Of a DNA stretch of 64,000 bases, positions 1 through 15,600 are shown piece by piece. Each line of letters opens with the position of its first letter. Position 1 is the first letter of the stretch. Source of the DNA: Odontesthes bonariensis (Eukaryota > Chordata > Actinopteri > Atheriniformes > Atherinopsidae); contig NC_134524.1 in assembly GCF_027942865.1 (NCBI RefSeq), positions 8,109,536 through 8,173,535 on the forward strand. Reading direction: 5' to 3'. The notes under the pieces are model-generated. The model saw nothing but the letters and a program-made list of their open reading frames with translations, did not search any database and was not told the origin of the DNA. Position numbers and translations under genes: made by a program.

Positions 1-115
1 CAAACTTAAAGCGAGATCATGTTGTTTTTATCTTTGTAAACTAACTCATGATTTTTGTGGATAATATTGCATCTTTTAGAATTTCCACTCCACCTCCCTT
101 GATGGATTGTTCATT

Positions 116-2660
<2,545 letters not shown>

Positions 2661-4509
2661 TTTGAATCTGTGGAGATGGAATGCACTGAGCCTTAAATTT
2701 GATATGTATAAGTTGGTTGATACAGCTGAATTAAAACGGTTGATGCGAGTGTGTTTTGCAGCTCTCGTTGTTCGATGTCTCGGTGTTGGGGCGTAAAACA
2801 GGCCTGCTTTCAGTTTAATAACATTCATGTATTGTGGAGGCTTCAAGGGATGTAAACAGGAAGCCTGATGTTTGATATATTTCACATTTGCACAAAGTTC
2901 AGTCTCTAGGAGTCGAGAGCCAGAAGCTCCTGGTTGAAGTATGATTATTGATTAACACTATAGTTGTTTTAAGGAATAAAATGCTTACTTTTATGATGTA
3001 CAAATGATTTATGGTTGTTTATATTTGACTGACACTGTCCCTTTATATTCGATGTGAGTTAAAATCCAAATCTGAATCCTCTGTTTCCCAACAACAGATA
3101 GAAACTTTAGCAATCAATAAAATGTGTCCGGACAGTGAAGGAGTCGGACACCAAACCGCAGGACTCTTCCTCTTATTGGCCATCTGGCCCAGTTAAGATA
3201 AAAATACAGAACATTCTTAGATGGAGGGGAAACCAGAGACCACAGACACAGAGCAATAACACCTGAAGTTTTCTGCAGAGAAGATGCTACGCTAACTAAA
3301 ATGCAAATAACAGATTTCTTGGATTTTTTTCCACATTTTCCTCAGGAAGTAGATGGAACGCAGTATCAATCTTCAGGCGATGCAGAAAGACTGGACCCAC
3401 CTGATGAAGAGGCAGACTTACAGGTGACTAATGGGGCGTAAGACCTCTAAGTGGCTTCAAAATACTAATAACGTACACGAGTCCTTTTCAGCTTCTGCAG
3501 CAGAACACGTGAATCAGGACACTTAGAAATCTGTTGCCTCACTTGGTCCAGAGTGAACTGTGACCTCCATTTTGCAAACCCAGGGGTGAGCAGTACTTTT
3601 ATTGAATATTTACAATTTCTTTTGAGTTTTTTTAATGTTTTCTAACATAATTTACAACATGTAGTACTGTCAGTATTCTGCCAAAACACAAAGTCTTAGG
3701 TTCGAATACATTTCAGTTTCTGATTCTTCATACACTTCCAAACATTTCTGAAAAGTTTGACAAACTTTGTCATTTTAAGTCTTGAGTGCAAATCGATGAA
3801 GAAAATGACAATTTTATTGCTTTATCGTGCATATCTCATGTCTCATAATAGTTGGCCAACCTCTGATCTGAAGTGTACTGTTGACGCAGCAACACACATC
3901 ACAATAAACGCACTATGATCACTAAACTTCCCCATGTGGGGAATTCCCTGCTGGTTCAAGCCGGTAAACATTTAAAGGAAACACTTTCGTAACTCGGAAG
4001 ATAGTTTATGTCACCTTTATTCGTGTTATGTTAAGGCAGGGTTAAAAATGCTTCATTTATAAATCAACTCCAGAGAAGTTGGTCGTTTTTTTTGCTATTG
4101 TTGGCCCTTTTTCAGTTCTGTCGTGTGCTTTAAAATCTGATAAGTTTGAGAAACAATCAAAACACACCCACAAAAAGATAATTTCACTCTCCCATTCACA
4201 CCGATTTAAGGCAATGAACTTATATTAAGGAGGTAAAAGTAGAAATAACTAAGGAGGATGGGCTATAACATATATTAACAACATGATAATAAAAATAAGT
4301 ATTGAGTTTTACCTTGAAAGCGCAGCTTATGCGTATAGTTTCCAAGACTTTCCTTGAATAATTCGCGCTCAAACGGAAGCAGAACAGCCACATTTATATG
4401 TAAAACTTATAAAGTGAAGTTTCTTGTATTTGACAGAAACTGTTTGTCTTCCTTGAGTGTTTTTGCTGCCTCTGCCAGCCGGTCCTCCTCACCCCTCCCG
4501 TCTGGCATC
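2661..4509. other. Divergent intergenic region between RBR1 and USP1
   Basis: This 1.85-kb stretch separates the RBR1 start (minus) from the USP1 promoter (plus). I see no long open frame. It contains a weak IRF-type site (reverse-strand AAACTGAAAG at 2807-2817) and one orphan exon-like segment at 3346-3423. The rest is AT-rich and featureless to the eye. Confidence 0.5.
3346..3423 (+). other. Orphan exon-like segment (26 codons)
   Basis: A pyrimidine-rich tract ending in CTCAG precedes 78 bases that are open in frame (EVDGTQYQSSGD..., ending in DEEADLQ), followed by CAG/GTGACT, a reasonable donor. No partner exon is recognised on either side. It may be a relic exon, an untranslated exon of USP1, or chance. 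Confidence 0.25.
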
Positions 4510-4520
4510 GAAAGTGAAAG
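4510..4520 (+). promoter_or_regulatory. ISRE-like site upstream of USP1
   Basis: GAAAGTGAAAG fits the interferon-stimulated response element / IRF core GAAANNGAAA. A possible untranslated first exon ends about 35 bp downstream at GTAGCTG/GTGAGT (donor near 4554), so the site would sit at or just before the transcription start. Function is inferred from the match. Confidence 0.5.
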
Positions 4521-5384
4521 AACGCAGGAGGAGAGTCGCGAGGCTGCGTAGCTGGTGAGTGTCCTCGTGTCCTACCGACTGCATAGCATTGTAAAACGTA
4601 ATCGTGTTTTCTCGGTAGTCAACATCAACACGGTGTGTGTTACCGGCACTTTATAATTAGCTTTCTTTATCGTCTCACTGCCTCTTAATTGTCGCTGTAT
4701 AAGATTTATTGTAGGCGTCGCCGTCGCGTAACGGAGAACTCCGACGCAGCAAAACTCAGAAACGCAGAAAAAAAGCTGCTGCTGCTTTCACTGACCCTCG
4801 ATTGTTTTATGTTTCATGCGGTGGTGAATAAATACAGGCATCATATCGTAAAAATGTCTTATTTACTATTTATAGTTGTACATATTTGTTATGTCTGTGT
4901 ATGGAAGCCCATTCCTGCCACTTGTGAATCAAAACTTTCCACTCTGTATCTCGTAATGATGAGATTTAAAGTAATTTATGTCAGACTAAAAGTCTAAATT
5001 ATGAGATTAAAAGTCATAATTATGAGTTTTAAAGTCATAATTAGATTAAAAAAGATGCAAATGATATAAACAGGTGACACTAATTACATTCCACTATTAC
5101 TTTAATTATTATTCAATGTAATTTAAAAAAAAAGTCATAATGAGATTTTGTTGTAAATGTAAAGTGTGTTATAAATAACATTTATTATTATTATTATAAT
5201 TATGAGATAAAAAGTGTGACATTTAATCTCGTAATTATTATTTTTATAAATAAAATCCTACTTGCAGTTAAATGTAAGACACTGTTATCATTTCATGTGG
5301 TCCTGTTCATGTCTGTTCTTAACCTGTTTAGTATCCTTCCTGCACTTTTAACCCCTGATGTGTCTCAGCAGGAAGGATCCGTAC

Positions 5385-5447
5385 ATGTGGGGGAAAAAAC
5401 AACAACATTTAAACCTGAACATCGTCATTAGAAGTGCAGAATTATGA
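5385..5447 (+). promoter_or_regulatory. Upstream ORF overlapping the USP1 start (ATGA)
   Basis: A 20-codon upstream frame begins at ATG 5385 and ends at TGA 5445-5447, overlapping the USP1 start codon ATG 5444-5446 as ATGA. It counts only if the mRNA contains this segment. A good acceptor (TGTCTCAG) lies just before 5370, so an untranslated second exon carrying it is plausible. Confidence 0.4.
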
Positions 5448-8400
5448 ATTGCCTCCGCGTAAAGAAATTCAGAGAGAAACTAGAGAATTTTTCCAGCTCA
5501 GGTAAGTGAAATACAGTATTTAAAGAAGAAAGTACACGTTCTTTCAATGCTAAGATTTTATGGAGAAGGACATAAAAAAAATCAGCTGAACCTCGCATAG
5601 TCTCAAGTATTTGTTTGTCTTATTTGGTAAATACAATGCATATTAAACCAGTGTCATTATTTATTTAACGAAATGCTGTTTTTCTAAGATCATTGCTGAT
5701 GTCTTTCCTCCTTTTTATTGTGTTAACACACACCTGAATGCTTCAGATCAGCAAACTGACAAAACTTCTGCTTTTATAGAGGTGCTCACACTTACTGATG
5801 ATCAATTAATCAGTGCATTGATCAGCAGCACCTAGCAGCTACTTACCCTATTCATTTCTATTAATTTAAGTAGTAAGAGAGTGCTTAGTTTTTAACATAC
5901 TGATTCTACATTTTGGCTCAGTTTTTGTAGAAGAAGTAATGACACCGTATAATGTTTACTGAATTTAAGACTAATGTATTTGCCTAATTTTAAGAGCTGA
6001 TAAGGTCAGATGATTCTTGATTCTCAGATGATTTCTCATGTATAACTTGGATAATGTGACAGTACTGTGTTGCTGCTGTGTCTGTAGATTACCACGGCCT
6101 GAATAGTCCCGGTCTGACATGCTATTTGAACAGCGTCCTTCAGGTGCTTTTCATGACGGAAGACTTCCGGGAGGCTGTGAAAAGGTTGGACATCTCCGTT
6201 TTAGTCTATTTTTTTATATTTGGGGGTCAATATTTATCTTTAGCTTGTGCTGGTAGATGGACAAGAAGCAGCTGCTGGGCCCAACACTCACAGGGGAGGA
6301 AATTTAAGGTTGGATGCATTGTGAGCTGCACAGCAGGCGAAGGTAGAGGCCTGGGCACGCCAATGAGTCCTGTCATAAACTGACTATTTGGGATGTGGAT
6401 CGCTACCTTGCTGGTGGGGGCAGAAACTGAGCTGATGATTTCATCATTGTCCTGGGGGACTTCACTGCCCATGTTGGCAATGGCGGAGTGACCTGGAGAG
6501 GTGTGATTGGGAGGAACGGCCTCCCCGATCTGAACCCGAGAGGGGTTTTGCTTCAGGACTTCTGTGTCAGTCATGGATTGTCCATGACAAACACCATGTT
6601 TGAGCATAAGATGGTTCATAAGTGTACCTGATACCAGGCCCCTTTATCAAATCAAATCAAATTTATTTGTAGCACATTTCAAAGTGCTTTACATAAAATA
6701 AAAGCATTGCAGCAGGGAGTGGAAGAAGCATTAAAAACACATAAAAGAATAAAAGAGAATCAAATAAAATCATTTAAATGAATTTAAAAACAAGCAACAG
6801 TCCAGATAAATTAAAAGATATCGTGCAGATTTAATGCATACCACATGAGAAAAGAAATGTCTTTAACCTGGATTTAAAAATGTCTCCATTTGGTGAAAGT
6901 TTAATCTCCACTGGCAGTTTGTTCCACTTGTTTGCAGCATAACAGCTAAATGCTGCTTCTCCATGTTTAGTCTGGACTCTGGACTGGACCAGCTGACCGG
7001 AGTCCTTGGATCTAAGAGCTCTGCTGGCTTTATATTCTCTGAACATATCACAGATGTATTTTGGCCCTAAACCGTTCTGGGATTTGTAAACCATCAGCAG
7101 GCTTTTAAAATCTATTCTGTGACTGACTGGAAGCCAGAGTAAAGATTTTAAAACTGTTGTGATGTGTTCAGATCTCTTAGTCCGGGTTAAAACTCCAGCA
7201 GCAGCGTTCTGGATGAGCTGCAGATGTTTGATGCTCTTTTTGGGAAGTCCAGTTAAAAGAGCGTTACAGTAATGGAGTCTACTGGAGATGAATGCATGGA
7301 TGAGTTTCTCCTGGTCTGTTTGGGAGAGGAAACCTTTAATTCTGTTGATGTTTCTGAGATGGTAAAAAGCTGCCTTGGTGACAGCTTTGATGTGGCTGCT
7401 GAAAGTCAGATCTGAGTCTATCAACACTCCCAGGTTACCAACTTGGTCAGTGATTGTAAGGGCCCGAGTCTTTAGGCCAAAGGTCAGTGATAGTCTTTGT
7501 TGTCATAGCCTGTGGCCGTATGTCTCGCCTGGCGGTGAGTCTGGATCTGTTGGCGGGGAACACAGCCGGACAGACCTGGTAAGCCCAGACGGGTGGTGAG
7601 GCTGATCTGGGATTCCTCTGGTAAAGGCCCCTGGCCATGAGACCTTCATCTCACACCTGCTGGAGAAGTTTAGAGCCGCTGCTCCGACTGCATCGACAGG
7701 AGTCAGCTGAGATGGTTCGGGCATCTGATCAGGATGCCTCCCTTTCAAGATTTTCCAACTGGGAGTAGGCGCTGGAGCAGACCCAGAACTCGCTTGAGGG
7801 GATTATATGTCCCGTCTGGGCTGGGAACACCTTAGGATCCAACAGCAGTCTCTTTGTTCTGCATACACCTGGGTCTGAAACCACCCTGGAGTGCATTAAT
7901 CTGGGGGAAAAAAAGTCATATTGATGAATCTGTCTTTGTTTGACTTGACGCTCACATCTCTGTCTGTGCCACAGCAGCAAACATGCAGCAAGCATTGACC
8001 GACTCCTGAGAGAGCTGTTTGTTGATTTGGAGGGAAGGTCGACCAAAACACACAAAATCGCAAACGAACTGGGCATCACAGATGGTAAGATTTGTTTTGA
8101 GGCATCTCACAAGTGGTTGCAGCCTATTTGTGAAAAGGAACAGTGAGAAACGATTGATTCTTTTGCACTCACTCCTCCTTTCAGTGTTCAAGCAACATGA
8201 CGCTGCTGAGTACTTTGAGAAGCTGCTGTGTCTGACCAGCCCAGAGGCCTCCAAAGTAGGAACGCACTCACACTTTATTCACGTGTTTTCAGGGTGCATT
8301 AATCTGCACTTACATCAGCTAAACCGTCGGTGACAGAGGAAGTGTTCAGATTCTTTACTCCAGCAAAAAACTACTGAATTGAAACATTACGTTCCTTCAA

Positions 8401-11303
8401 TAAAAGTCATGAAAGTGTATTACACAAACTGCATTTTCCTTCTTTAGTTTAGTTTTGAGCAATCACATGTGGCTGAAAGTGATCTGTTTATATAACCGGA
8501 GAGAACTGAGCCTGCAAGAGGTGCTAGAAATGTATTTCTAATTAAATATTCATTTTAATAATTGCATTCTTCTCTCTAGATATTCAAGGGAGAGCTGAAT
8601 CACAGGACCACGTGCTGCGGGTGCGGCCAGAAAAGTGATTCCAAAAACTTCTTTTGGGTTCTGCCGCTCGGAGCGGATTCAGATCAGAAATCCTTCAGCG
8701 TGGTACTGAAGGATGCTTTCTTTTCAACAGTTACCGTGTGTGTTTTAAGGGATGAATGCAGATAGAAAGGAAGTTGCAGGATGAACGGATGTTCTATGTT
8801 TACAGCAACAAGGACTCAGTGGTTTCTTCAAGGTACAAAGAGTCTGCCGGGACAACCAGATGTACTGCAACATCTGCAACAGAAAGCACGACGCAGACAT
8901 CGTGAGTCTCACACTCGGTTTATTAAAGTGGTTGCTAGTGGTGGATAACTTTCTCTACATTCACTTGTTTCCAATTATGTGTTCCAGGAATGTGAGATGA
9001 CACAAAGTCCAGATGTTCTGACCCTCCTGCTGAAGAGATTCTCCTTTGATTACAAGCAGAACCGCTACATCAAGCTTCAGTGCAAAGCTGATGTGGCCCA
9101 AACTTTACTCATCCAGGTATTTCACAGCCTGCGCACTTAAAAACGGTTTTAATTTGACATTTTTTAAATGGGAGCTCTCCGTCTTTATCTCATCAGGGCT
9201 GCAGATACGAGCTCTACGCCGTAGTTCACCACTTCGGTGATCTAACGGGAGGTCACTATACGGCTGAAATCAAATCGTTTGAAACTGGACAGTGGTACTG
9301 CTTCAACGACAAAATTGTTAAAAGTGTAAGCGGGCTCTTTTTTTTTAGAAATTTGTTTAATAACATGAAAAGTTGGAATTTATCGCAGCATCATTTTCAA
9401 TCTTCCAGGTCAGACGACAGTATTTTGAAGTCGGAGACAACTCCCTGAGGTAAATGTAGATATTTTCTGGGTGTTTGGTGCCGTCTGCAGTCACTTTAAT
9501 GATGTACTTTAACATGTTTCTCCTTTAAAACAGGTCTTATACAGCTTATCTCCTCATGTACAGGAAGGGTAAGTGTGCAAATGTGTCGCAGTCACCTGTT
9601 GAAGCTCTGTTCAGAAGGATTATTTTTTAATCTATGCATGTATTGTAACTTGGAAAGAAGTGGAAAATAAATCGCATTGAAAATTGTGGTATTAACACAA
9701 AGTTAGATTATTGCAGTTGATTGAATTTTATTTCACATTCTACACATGGATTATTGCATAAAGTTATTTTTAGTTGAATTTATTAGCACATTAGTTCATT
9801 TCGCACTGGAAAAAAAATCTAAATCTTACCAAGTATATTTGCCTCATTGAGTATCTCATTACACTTGAAGACACAATTTGTCTAAGAAGTACCATTTCAG
9901 CCAGATATAGGGACTTGTTTTAATATAATACATCTTGAATATCTTGTTAAGTGAAAAAGTCTTGAAAACATCTTGTTTTGAGTCATATTTCACATGAAAC
10001 AAGCTTTTTTTTTTCATTTGAAGAGGTTTGTAAGCTAATTTCAAGATCACTTTTATCTCAAAAGTCCCAAATATCACATTTTATTACAATAAATCTTGAC
10101 AAGCCGATTTTGACTAGTTCCATTGGCAGATTTCTTTGCTTATTTCAAGCAAAAACGTCTTGTATTTGTTGTTTTTTTTACTTATTTTTGGAGGGACATT
10201 TTTTCCAGTGCGTGGGTCACTTATATATATTTAATTTGTATTTATTTTTGATTACGGCAGTTTCAGTCCTCCATGTGCTTCTTTGAAAAGCAACGCAAGC
10301 ATGCACCAGCAAACAATCATCACTTATAAGAACATATTAAAGCCTTTTTATCTTTTTATCAGTTTGTATGTTGCTTTCTATATATTCTATAGATTTTAGA
10401 AGCTCTCTACAACGACACGTGCTCTTGCTTTTAAATGTATTAATTCTTAATGAAAGTCCACCCTTCAGCTTGGTCTTAATGAGCAAACAAGGTGTCGATC
10501 TGTACATTTCTGCTGTTTGTGTCGGTCAGTAATTGTCCCCATTTCCTTTCAAAGTGACCCCACAGCCCAAGAAGACTGACAGAGGTCACCTGGAAGCTCA
10601 CGCTGCATATTCAGGATTTAAGGCTGAAGAAATGCGGGGCGTGGCAGAGAGCCGAGAACCTGACCATCAAAGGAAGAAGGAATATAGCAGAGAATGGAAT
10701 GATAAGGACTTAAATGGAGATGTGTTTTGTGGGAATCCAACAGGAGTTTTTAAAGATATTGCAAAGAGGCAAAAGTCGGATCTTCACACTGAAGGAACCT
10801 CTGCTTTATACTTGAGGAAATCTGGCGATGCGAGTATGTCTGACCCGAAACTGATTAAAACTTCCTCTGAAAGGCGGGATAACACGAGAGTCAATGGAAC
10901 GAAAACACATCTTTCTGATCCCAGAGTCAAACCCTCAGAGGCTACAGCTGTGACCTACAACCACAAAGCATGTGCAGGAACACGCGGAAAAAGTACCGAA
11001 CCTGAACTGAAGAACCAAACCTCGTCTACACCTCATGTTGACTCTTCTCTTCCACCTGTGAGCGGGCGCTCACGCAGTTTGTGCAGAGGGAATGGATCCG
11101 TGGAGCGCCACAGTTCGGCAGATTGCCGCCAAAGGTCTGGCAGCTTAAAGAAGCTCGATGTGCAAACGCGGCGCGTTGTTGCTGCAGACAGCAGCTATAG
11201 ACTAAAGGCCTCACAAACTGAGGCACCGAGAGGAAGAACTCTCACCCACACTGGTGCTAAAAAGCATGAAGACAAGGACAAAAAAACTCCCTGGAGGTCA
11301 TAG
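5444..11303 (+). CDS. USP1: USP-family deubiquitinase with basic tail, 11 coding exons, 545 aa
   Basis: Coding exons: 5444-5501, 6088-6184, 7975-8084, 8185-8255, 8580-8702, 8806-8901, 8988-9116, 9197-9325, 9409-9449, 9534-9568 and 10555-11303; all phases agree. The peptidase C19 fold is complete. The Cys box is [18 protein letters not shown] with Cys31. [11 protein letters not shown] segment follows, then two CxxC pairs (zinc finger of the fingers subdomain). The His box LTGGHYTA has His248 and the FND motif has Asp266. The product should remove ubiquitin or a ubiquitin-like protein from conjugates. The last exon adds about 250 polar, Lys/Arg/Ser-rich residues without a recognised domain. Introns 2 and 10 hold LINE and MITE insertions. 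The motifs resemble USP47/USP7 most, but no orthology is claimed. Confidence 0.9.
6240..6645 (+). mobile_element. RTE/Rex3-like LINE fragment (endonuclease domain)
   Basis: Translation with frame breaks gives the endonuclease signature [20 protein letters not shown], then [10 protein letters not shown], and [13 protein letters not shown]. This is the pattern of RTE-type non-LTR elements. It lies in intron 2 of USP1, is interrupted by another LINE at about 6650, and seems to resume near 7440. Confidence 0.65.
6650..7430 (-). mobile_element. LINE 3' half (L2-like reverse transcriptase C-terminus)
   Basis: The minus strand is open for 198 codons (6831-7427): [20 protein letters not shown], then [39 protein letters not shown] and [15 protein letters not shown]. 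These are typical of the reverse transcriptase end of L2-like LINEs. The 3' tail (ATTTATTTGTAGCACATTTC in the minus-strand context) matches the copy at 634-1120. It sits antisense inside intron 2 of USP1. Confidence 0.8.
7440..7905 (+). mobile_element. Degenerate LINE fragment (RTE-like)
   Basis: Broken frames include [12 protein letters not shown]-like and RPRTR-like residues and the DNA phrase GAGATGGTTCGGGCATCTGATC, a widespread fish RTE-type 3' segment. With 6240-6645 it probably makes one older insertion split by the LINE at 6650-7430. Confidence 0.5.
9804..10210. mobile_element. MITE with CACTGGAAAAAA inverted ends
   Basis: The left end reads GCACTGGAAAAAA and the right end TTTTTTCCAGTG, inverted copies about 405 bp apart, with an AT-rich non-coding interior. 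It lies in intron 10 of USP1. The superfamily is not assigned. Confidence 0.6.
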
Positions 11304-12619
11304 AATTGTAAGAGACAAGCTTAAAATCTGTATTTATTCACATAGAAACGCATGATAATGTGTGTGTGCCGCTGTCCACGCCAGCAGAGGATTGTTGTGA
11401 TTGTTTTGTAATATCTTTTACCTTTTTAATAACATTAGGTGTTACATGAAGCCGTTGAGTTCATCCCTATCGATAAGCTCCATTTCCAGCTGATGGTGGG
11501 CTGGGATGCAGAGCTCCCCGCTTACCGCCATCTTGTTATTGTGGAAGATTTTTTTTTTGTGTGTTTCGATTTACACAACAAACATCGAAATGCAGAATAT
11601 TTGTTATTGTGAATCCAACAATAAATCATGTGGAAACATAAAAGCAGCAGGAGGAGTTTCTTTTTCATTTCTAGTTGCCAATAACTGCACTTTTATATTT
11701 AGAGTTTCATAGTTCTGGTTCTGTTTGTAGCTGGTGTGCAACCGTGTTTAAATCAAGCCACAGAGATTCAGCTGGACTGAGATTTGAGCTTTAACTATTC
11801 ATCATTTCCTAGTAAAATGCAGCTTTATTCCTGTTTCTTTATGTTCCAGCTCTCTCCTTTAGCAACACCATTGTTATAGCTGATAGATACACAACACAGC
11901 TGCATGTAGAATGACTGCTTGTAGGAGCTATTTGTAAAGTTAGCTTTTGTTTTTTGGTTCTAGTTGTAAATTTAATTTGCTAATTATGAGTAACTTTATT
12001 TGTTTAATTTCAGTGCTTTATTTATATTAGATTTTTTGCTAATATTCCTTGTTAGTTATTTGTTTTGAATATTTTTGGTAATTGGGTCACACTGGGCACC
12101 TGGAGTACCAGCATGCACCTGGGTGGGCCAATGGTTTTTTTTTACCAGGGAAAAGGAGAGAGCAGCAGGTTTTCTTTCTTCTTTTGTTTCTTTTATTGTT
12201 TGGAAATAAATAATCAGAAAACGCAAGAATTAATTTTTTGACATTCATCTTATTTTGCCTGCGTTAAACCACATCCCCCATGGTGCATCAGTGGTCTTTT
12301 GATTTTGTTTGGTTTAAGTTTAGTTTTTTTATGGACAAATGGCCACTACACTGCTGTGGAACAGTAAGTCAAATTGGAAATAAAACTCTGGGAAAGCCTT
12401 TCAAGCATGCTATAGGCCTATAGTGGAAAACTGCCAGAGTATGGCTGGGGGGGAGGACAGGGCGGGCCATGATTACTGCCCGGATGGACAAATGGGGATC
12501 AGTCTTGGAGGATCTGACCCCCCCCCCCCAGCTGATCCAAAGCAGAGCCACAACAGGCAGCGCGACAGTGACGCCGGAGCTCGTCTTAAACTGCAGGTAA
12601 ACAAGGTTAAAAAACCAAA
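11304..12619. other. Intergenic region between USP1 and Ubl1
   Basis: It holds the USP1 3' side and the Ubl1 upstream region. A short poly-C tract lies at about 12521-12530. No consensus ISRE is found; GGAAATAAAACTC near 12375 is one base short of the spacing. No gene is recognised. Confidence 0.5.
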
Positions 12620-15600
12620 ATGGTCGGTGTAATCATTGCGGTTTATAGGGAAGAGGAGGTGACCGTCAGGGTGTGTGACCACAAGAAGGATTTGAAGAAC
12701 GTGACTGTGGCGCAGCTGAAGAGGAAGATTACCAGGGAGCTAGAGTCTGAGTTCCCAGGTAGAAAAGTACAAACCATACACACAGCACGCAGTAATATGG
12801 AGTTATATAAAGTTATATAAAGTTATATAAAGGAGCGAACGGGGTGCTGGGCTGAATTAAAACCGAGAAAGTCGACGGATCCAGCAGTGATAGAGTTTTG
12901 AATTCCTCACCAACACCGACTATAGACCTATAAATATGTCCATGAACACCGAGGCCGTTACATAACGGGAACCCTGGAGTCGCTCTCGTGCTGCCATGCA
13001 AGTTATAAGGCACCGAGTTTGATCCTTAACATCCAGTTTAAGTTTTTCAGTTTTACATTCACCGCATTATTTATTTATTTTAATTTTTTTTTATTTATCT
13101 TTAGCCCAGCAACTTTTAGGGAACAAATTCAGCTTTCTGTTCCCACTTCTATTCTACAAGCACATGCTTTATTGTAAATAATTCATGTCTTTTAAAAAAA
13201 CATTTATCTTCATGTGTGTTATGCAACATGTTCCAAGAGAAAGGCGGAGCCAGAAAACGTGGCTCAGCTGTGACCATTTGTGGCCCACAGCTGTAAAATA
13301 TGCAACTGCGTGTTTATTTCTTTACTTTTTTTGTTCATTCATGTCGTGCTTGTTGACATATGCCAGTGTTCTGTTTCATGCATTGTTTATGCACTATTGG
13401 TGTTATTTTCTATCGTGATAACTCAGGATAACTGTTATTTTTGGTCCTCTACCGCCATCTTCTGGCAAATTCAGGTAATTCCCTGTGCGACGAAAAGATG
13501 ACTGACGTCATAACCATGGGACACGTTCCTGCTCAACTGTTATGATCTAGCGAATGTTAACTCTGATCTCAAAGTTTCAAGTTGCCTTGAAGGCACCGTT
13601 ATTTTACCTTCTTCACAAGCCATTAAATCGTCAAAAGGAAGGACTTGTCTGCGTGGTCTGTGGAGTGGAGTTAACTGACTGTTATACCTGGCAAGGCGTT
13701 GGGGAGAACAGTACAGTAAAATAACGACTTCGGCGGGCTATCTTCACACTCAGGAGATCAATGACAACGGGAGAGCTACGCGCCATGTAGAATCGAATCA
13801 TCACGACCGGATTGTCGTCTCAAGTAAGCACAACAAAGCCAAGTAAACATGTCGGAAAACGTTTCAAATTCGGGATCTAGAAAAACCAGATCTAATGCCT
13901 CTTGTTCATCCAAAAAGACAAGTTCCTCTGCTAGTAAACTGGCTGCAGCTAACGCCCGAGCAGAGGCAGAGGCGGCACGGACTGAAGCATCATTTGCCGA
14001 AAAAGAGAACGAACTGAAATTAAAACAAGCGGAATTGGAACTGGAGAATAAGCGTTTGGAAATAACACTGAATAAACTAAGCCTTGACAAACGAGCTGCG
14101 GCTTCAGCGGCCAAAGCAGATGTATTAGAAGCAGCCGCGCAACAGGAATTAGACCAAGTTTTCGACATTGATGTACCTACCGATGACCCGAGCGAACGCA
14201 CCAAGGACTATGTTGAGGGAGTGATTAGGACAACGGTGCATATAGACAGCGCTCCTGTTAGTATTCTTGACGTGCAGGCTTCTGAATACGCCCGTCGTAC
14301 TGTCGCTTCTTACCACACTGTAAGCCCAAGCAAATTGCCCCCTCAGCAGAACCATGCGCCACTTAACACACAGCCTACTCAAAGGATAAAGTCCTACAGC
14401 CAAACCACACAGCGAGGCTCTACAGAGCAACGTGTGCAGTGGCAGCCTCCTGTTCACACACCTACAATGGTACCCGATTCAGAGATGGCACATCAACCTT
14501 TAGGAAATGACATCAAACATGAACCAGTAGGCAAACCATACTTACCACTCAGCGCCAATGCTCATCAACAGCACAACCCTGCGAACGGACAGTCTAACGA
14601 AGATAGAGGAATGTCAGACTTTGTTAGATTCATGGCCAGGCGTGAGCTCATCTCCACTGGGCTTGTGCAGTTCAACGACCATCCCGAATGCTTCAGAGCT
14701 TGGAGAGCCTCCTTCCTGAATGCTATTAGAGACCTCAACCTATCTGCTAGCGAACAGCTCGACCTTCTTGTGAAGTGGTTAGGCAAAGACTCAGCCGACC
14801 ACGCTAGGCGCATAAGGACTGTGTACGTGAATTATCCAGAGCGTGGGCTCGGGGCAGTGTGGGATCGGCTATATGAATACTACGGCGCACCAGAGGTGAT
14901 TGAGAGCTCTCTGCTTAAGAGATTGGAAGAATTCCCCAAGGTACAGAACAAAGATGGGCGAAAACTACGGGAACTGGGCGACCTACTGATGGAAATACAG
15001 GCGGCCAAAGATGATGGGGAACTGTTCGGCCTTAGCTTTCTAGACACACCCCGAGGAGTCAACCCTATTGTGCAGAAACTGCCGTTTCACTTGCAAGAAA
15101 GGTGGCTCACGATAGGTTTCAATTACAAGGAACAAAGCAGAGCTCCCTATCCCCCATTCAGCCTCTTTGCTGACTTTGTGGGTCAGCAAGCGAGAATGCG
15201 CAACGACCCTGGATTCATGCTGGCACCCCTACACAATGAATACTCTAGTCATAACAAGCCAATCAGGTCAGACGATCAGAGAGCGGTAGCCGTTCTCAAG
15301 ACTGGAGTGACCGCCACTGCCCCACTCACTCTTTCTGAGTCCCCACTTAGATACAGTTACACCAGCAGAGAGGACCCAGCCAACCATTGTCTCCTGCACA
15401 ATAAGCCCCATCCCCTACACAAGTGCCGCGCATTCAGAGACAAGCCTATAGAGGAGAGAAAAGCACTCTTGAAAAATCATGGAGTGTGCTACAAGTGCTG
15501 CCAAGCCATACATTTGGCAAAGAACTGTAACAACGATGTGAACTGCACAGAGTGTGGAAGCAACATGCACGTTGCAGCTCTACACCCCGGCCCAGCACCG

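Noticed and set aside
12369-12382. ISRE for Ubl1 (GGAAATAAAACTC)
   Set aside because: The spacing is one base short of GAAANNGAAACT and the second GAAA is missing.
13776-14204. Minus-strand frames opposite the BEL/Pao polyprotein
   Set aside because: Shadows of a biased coding strand; no recognisable domain.
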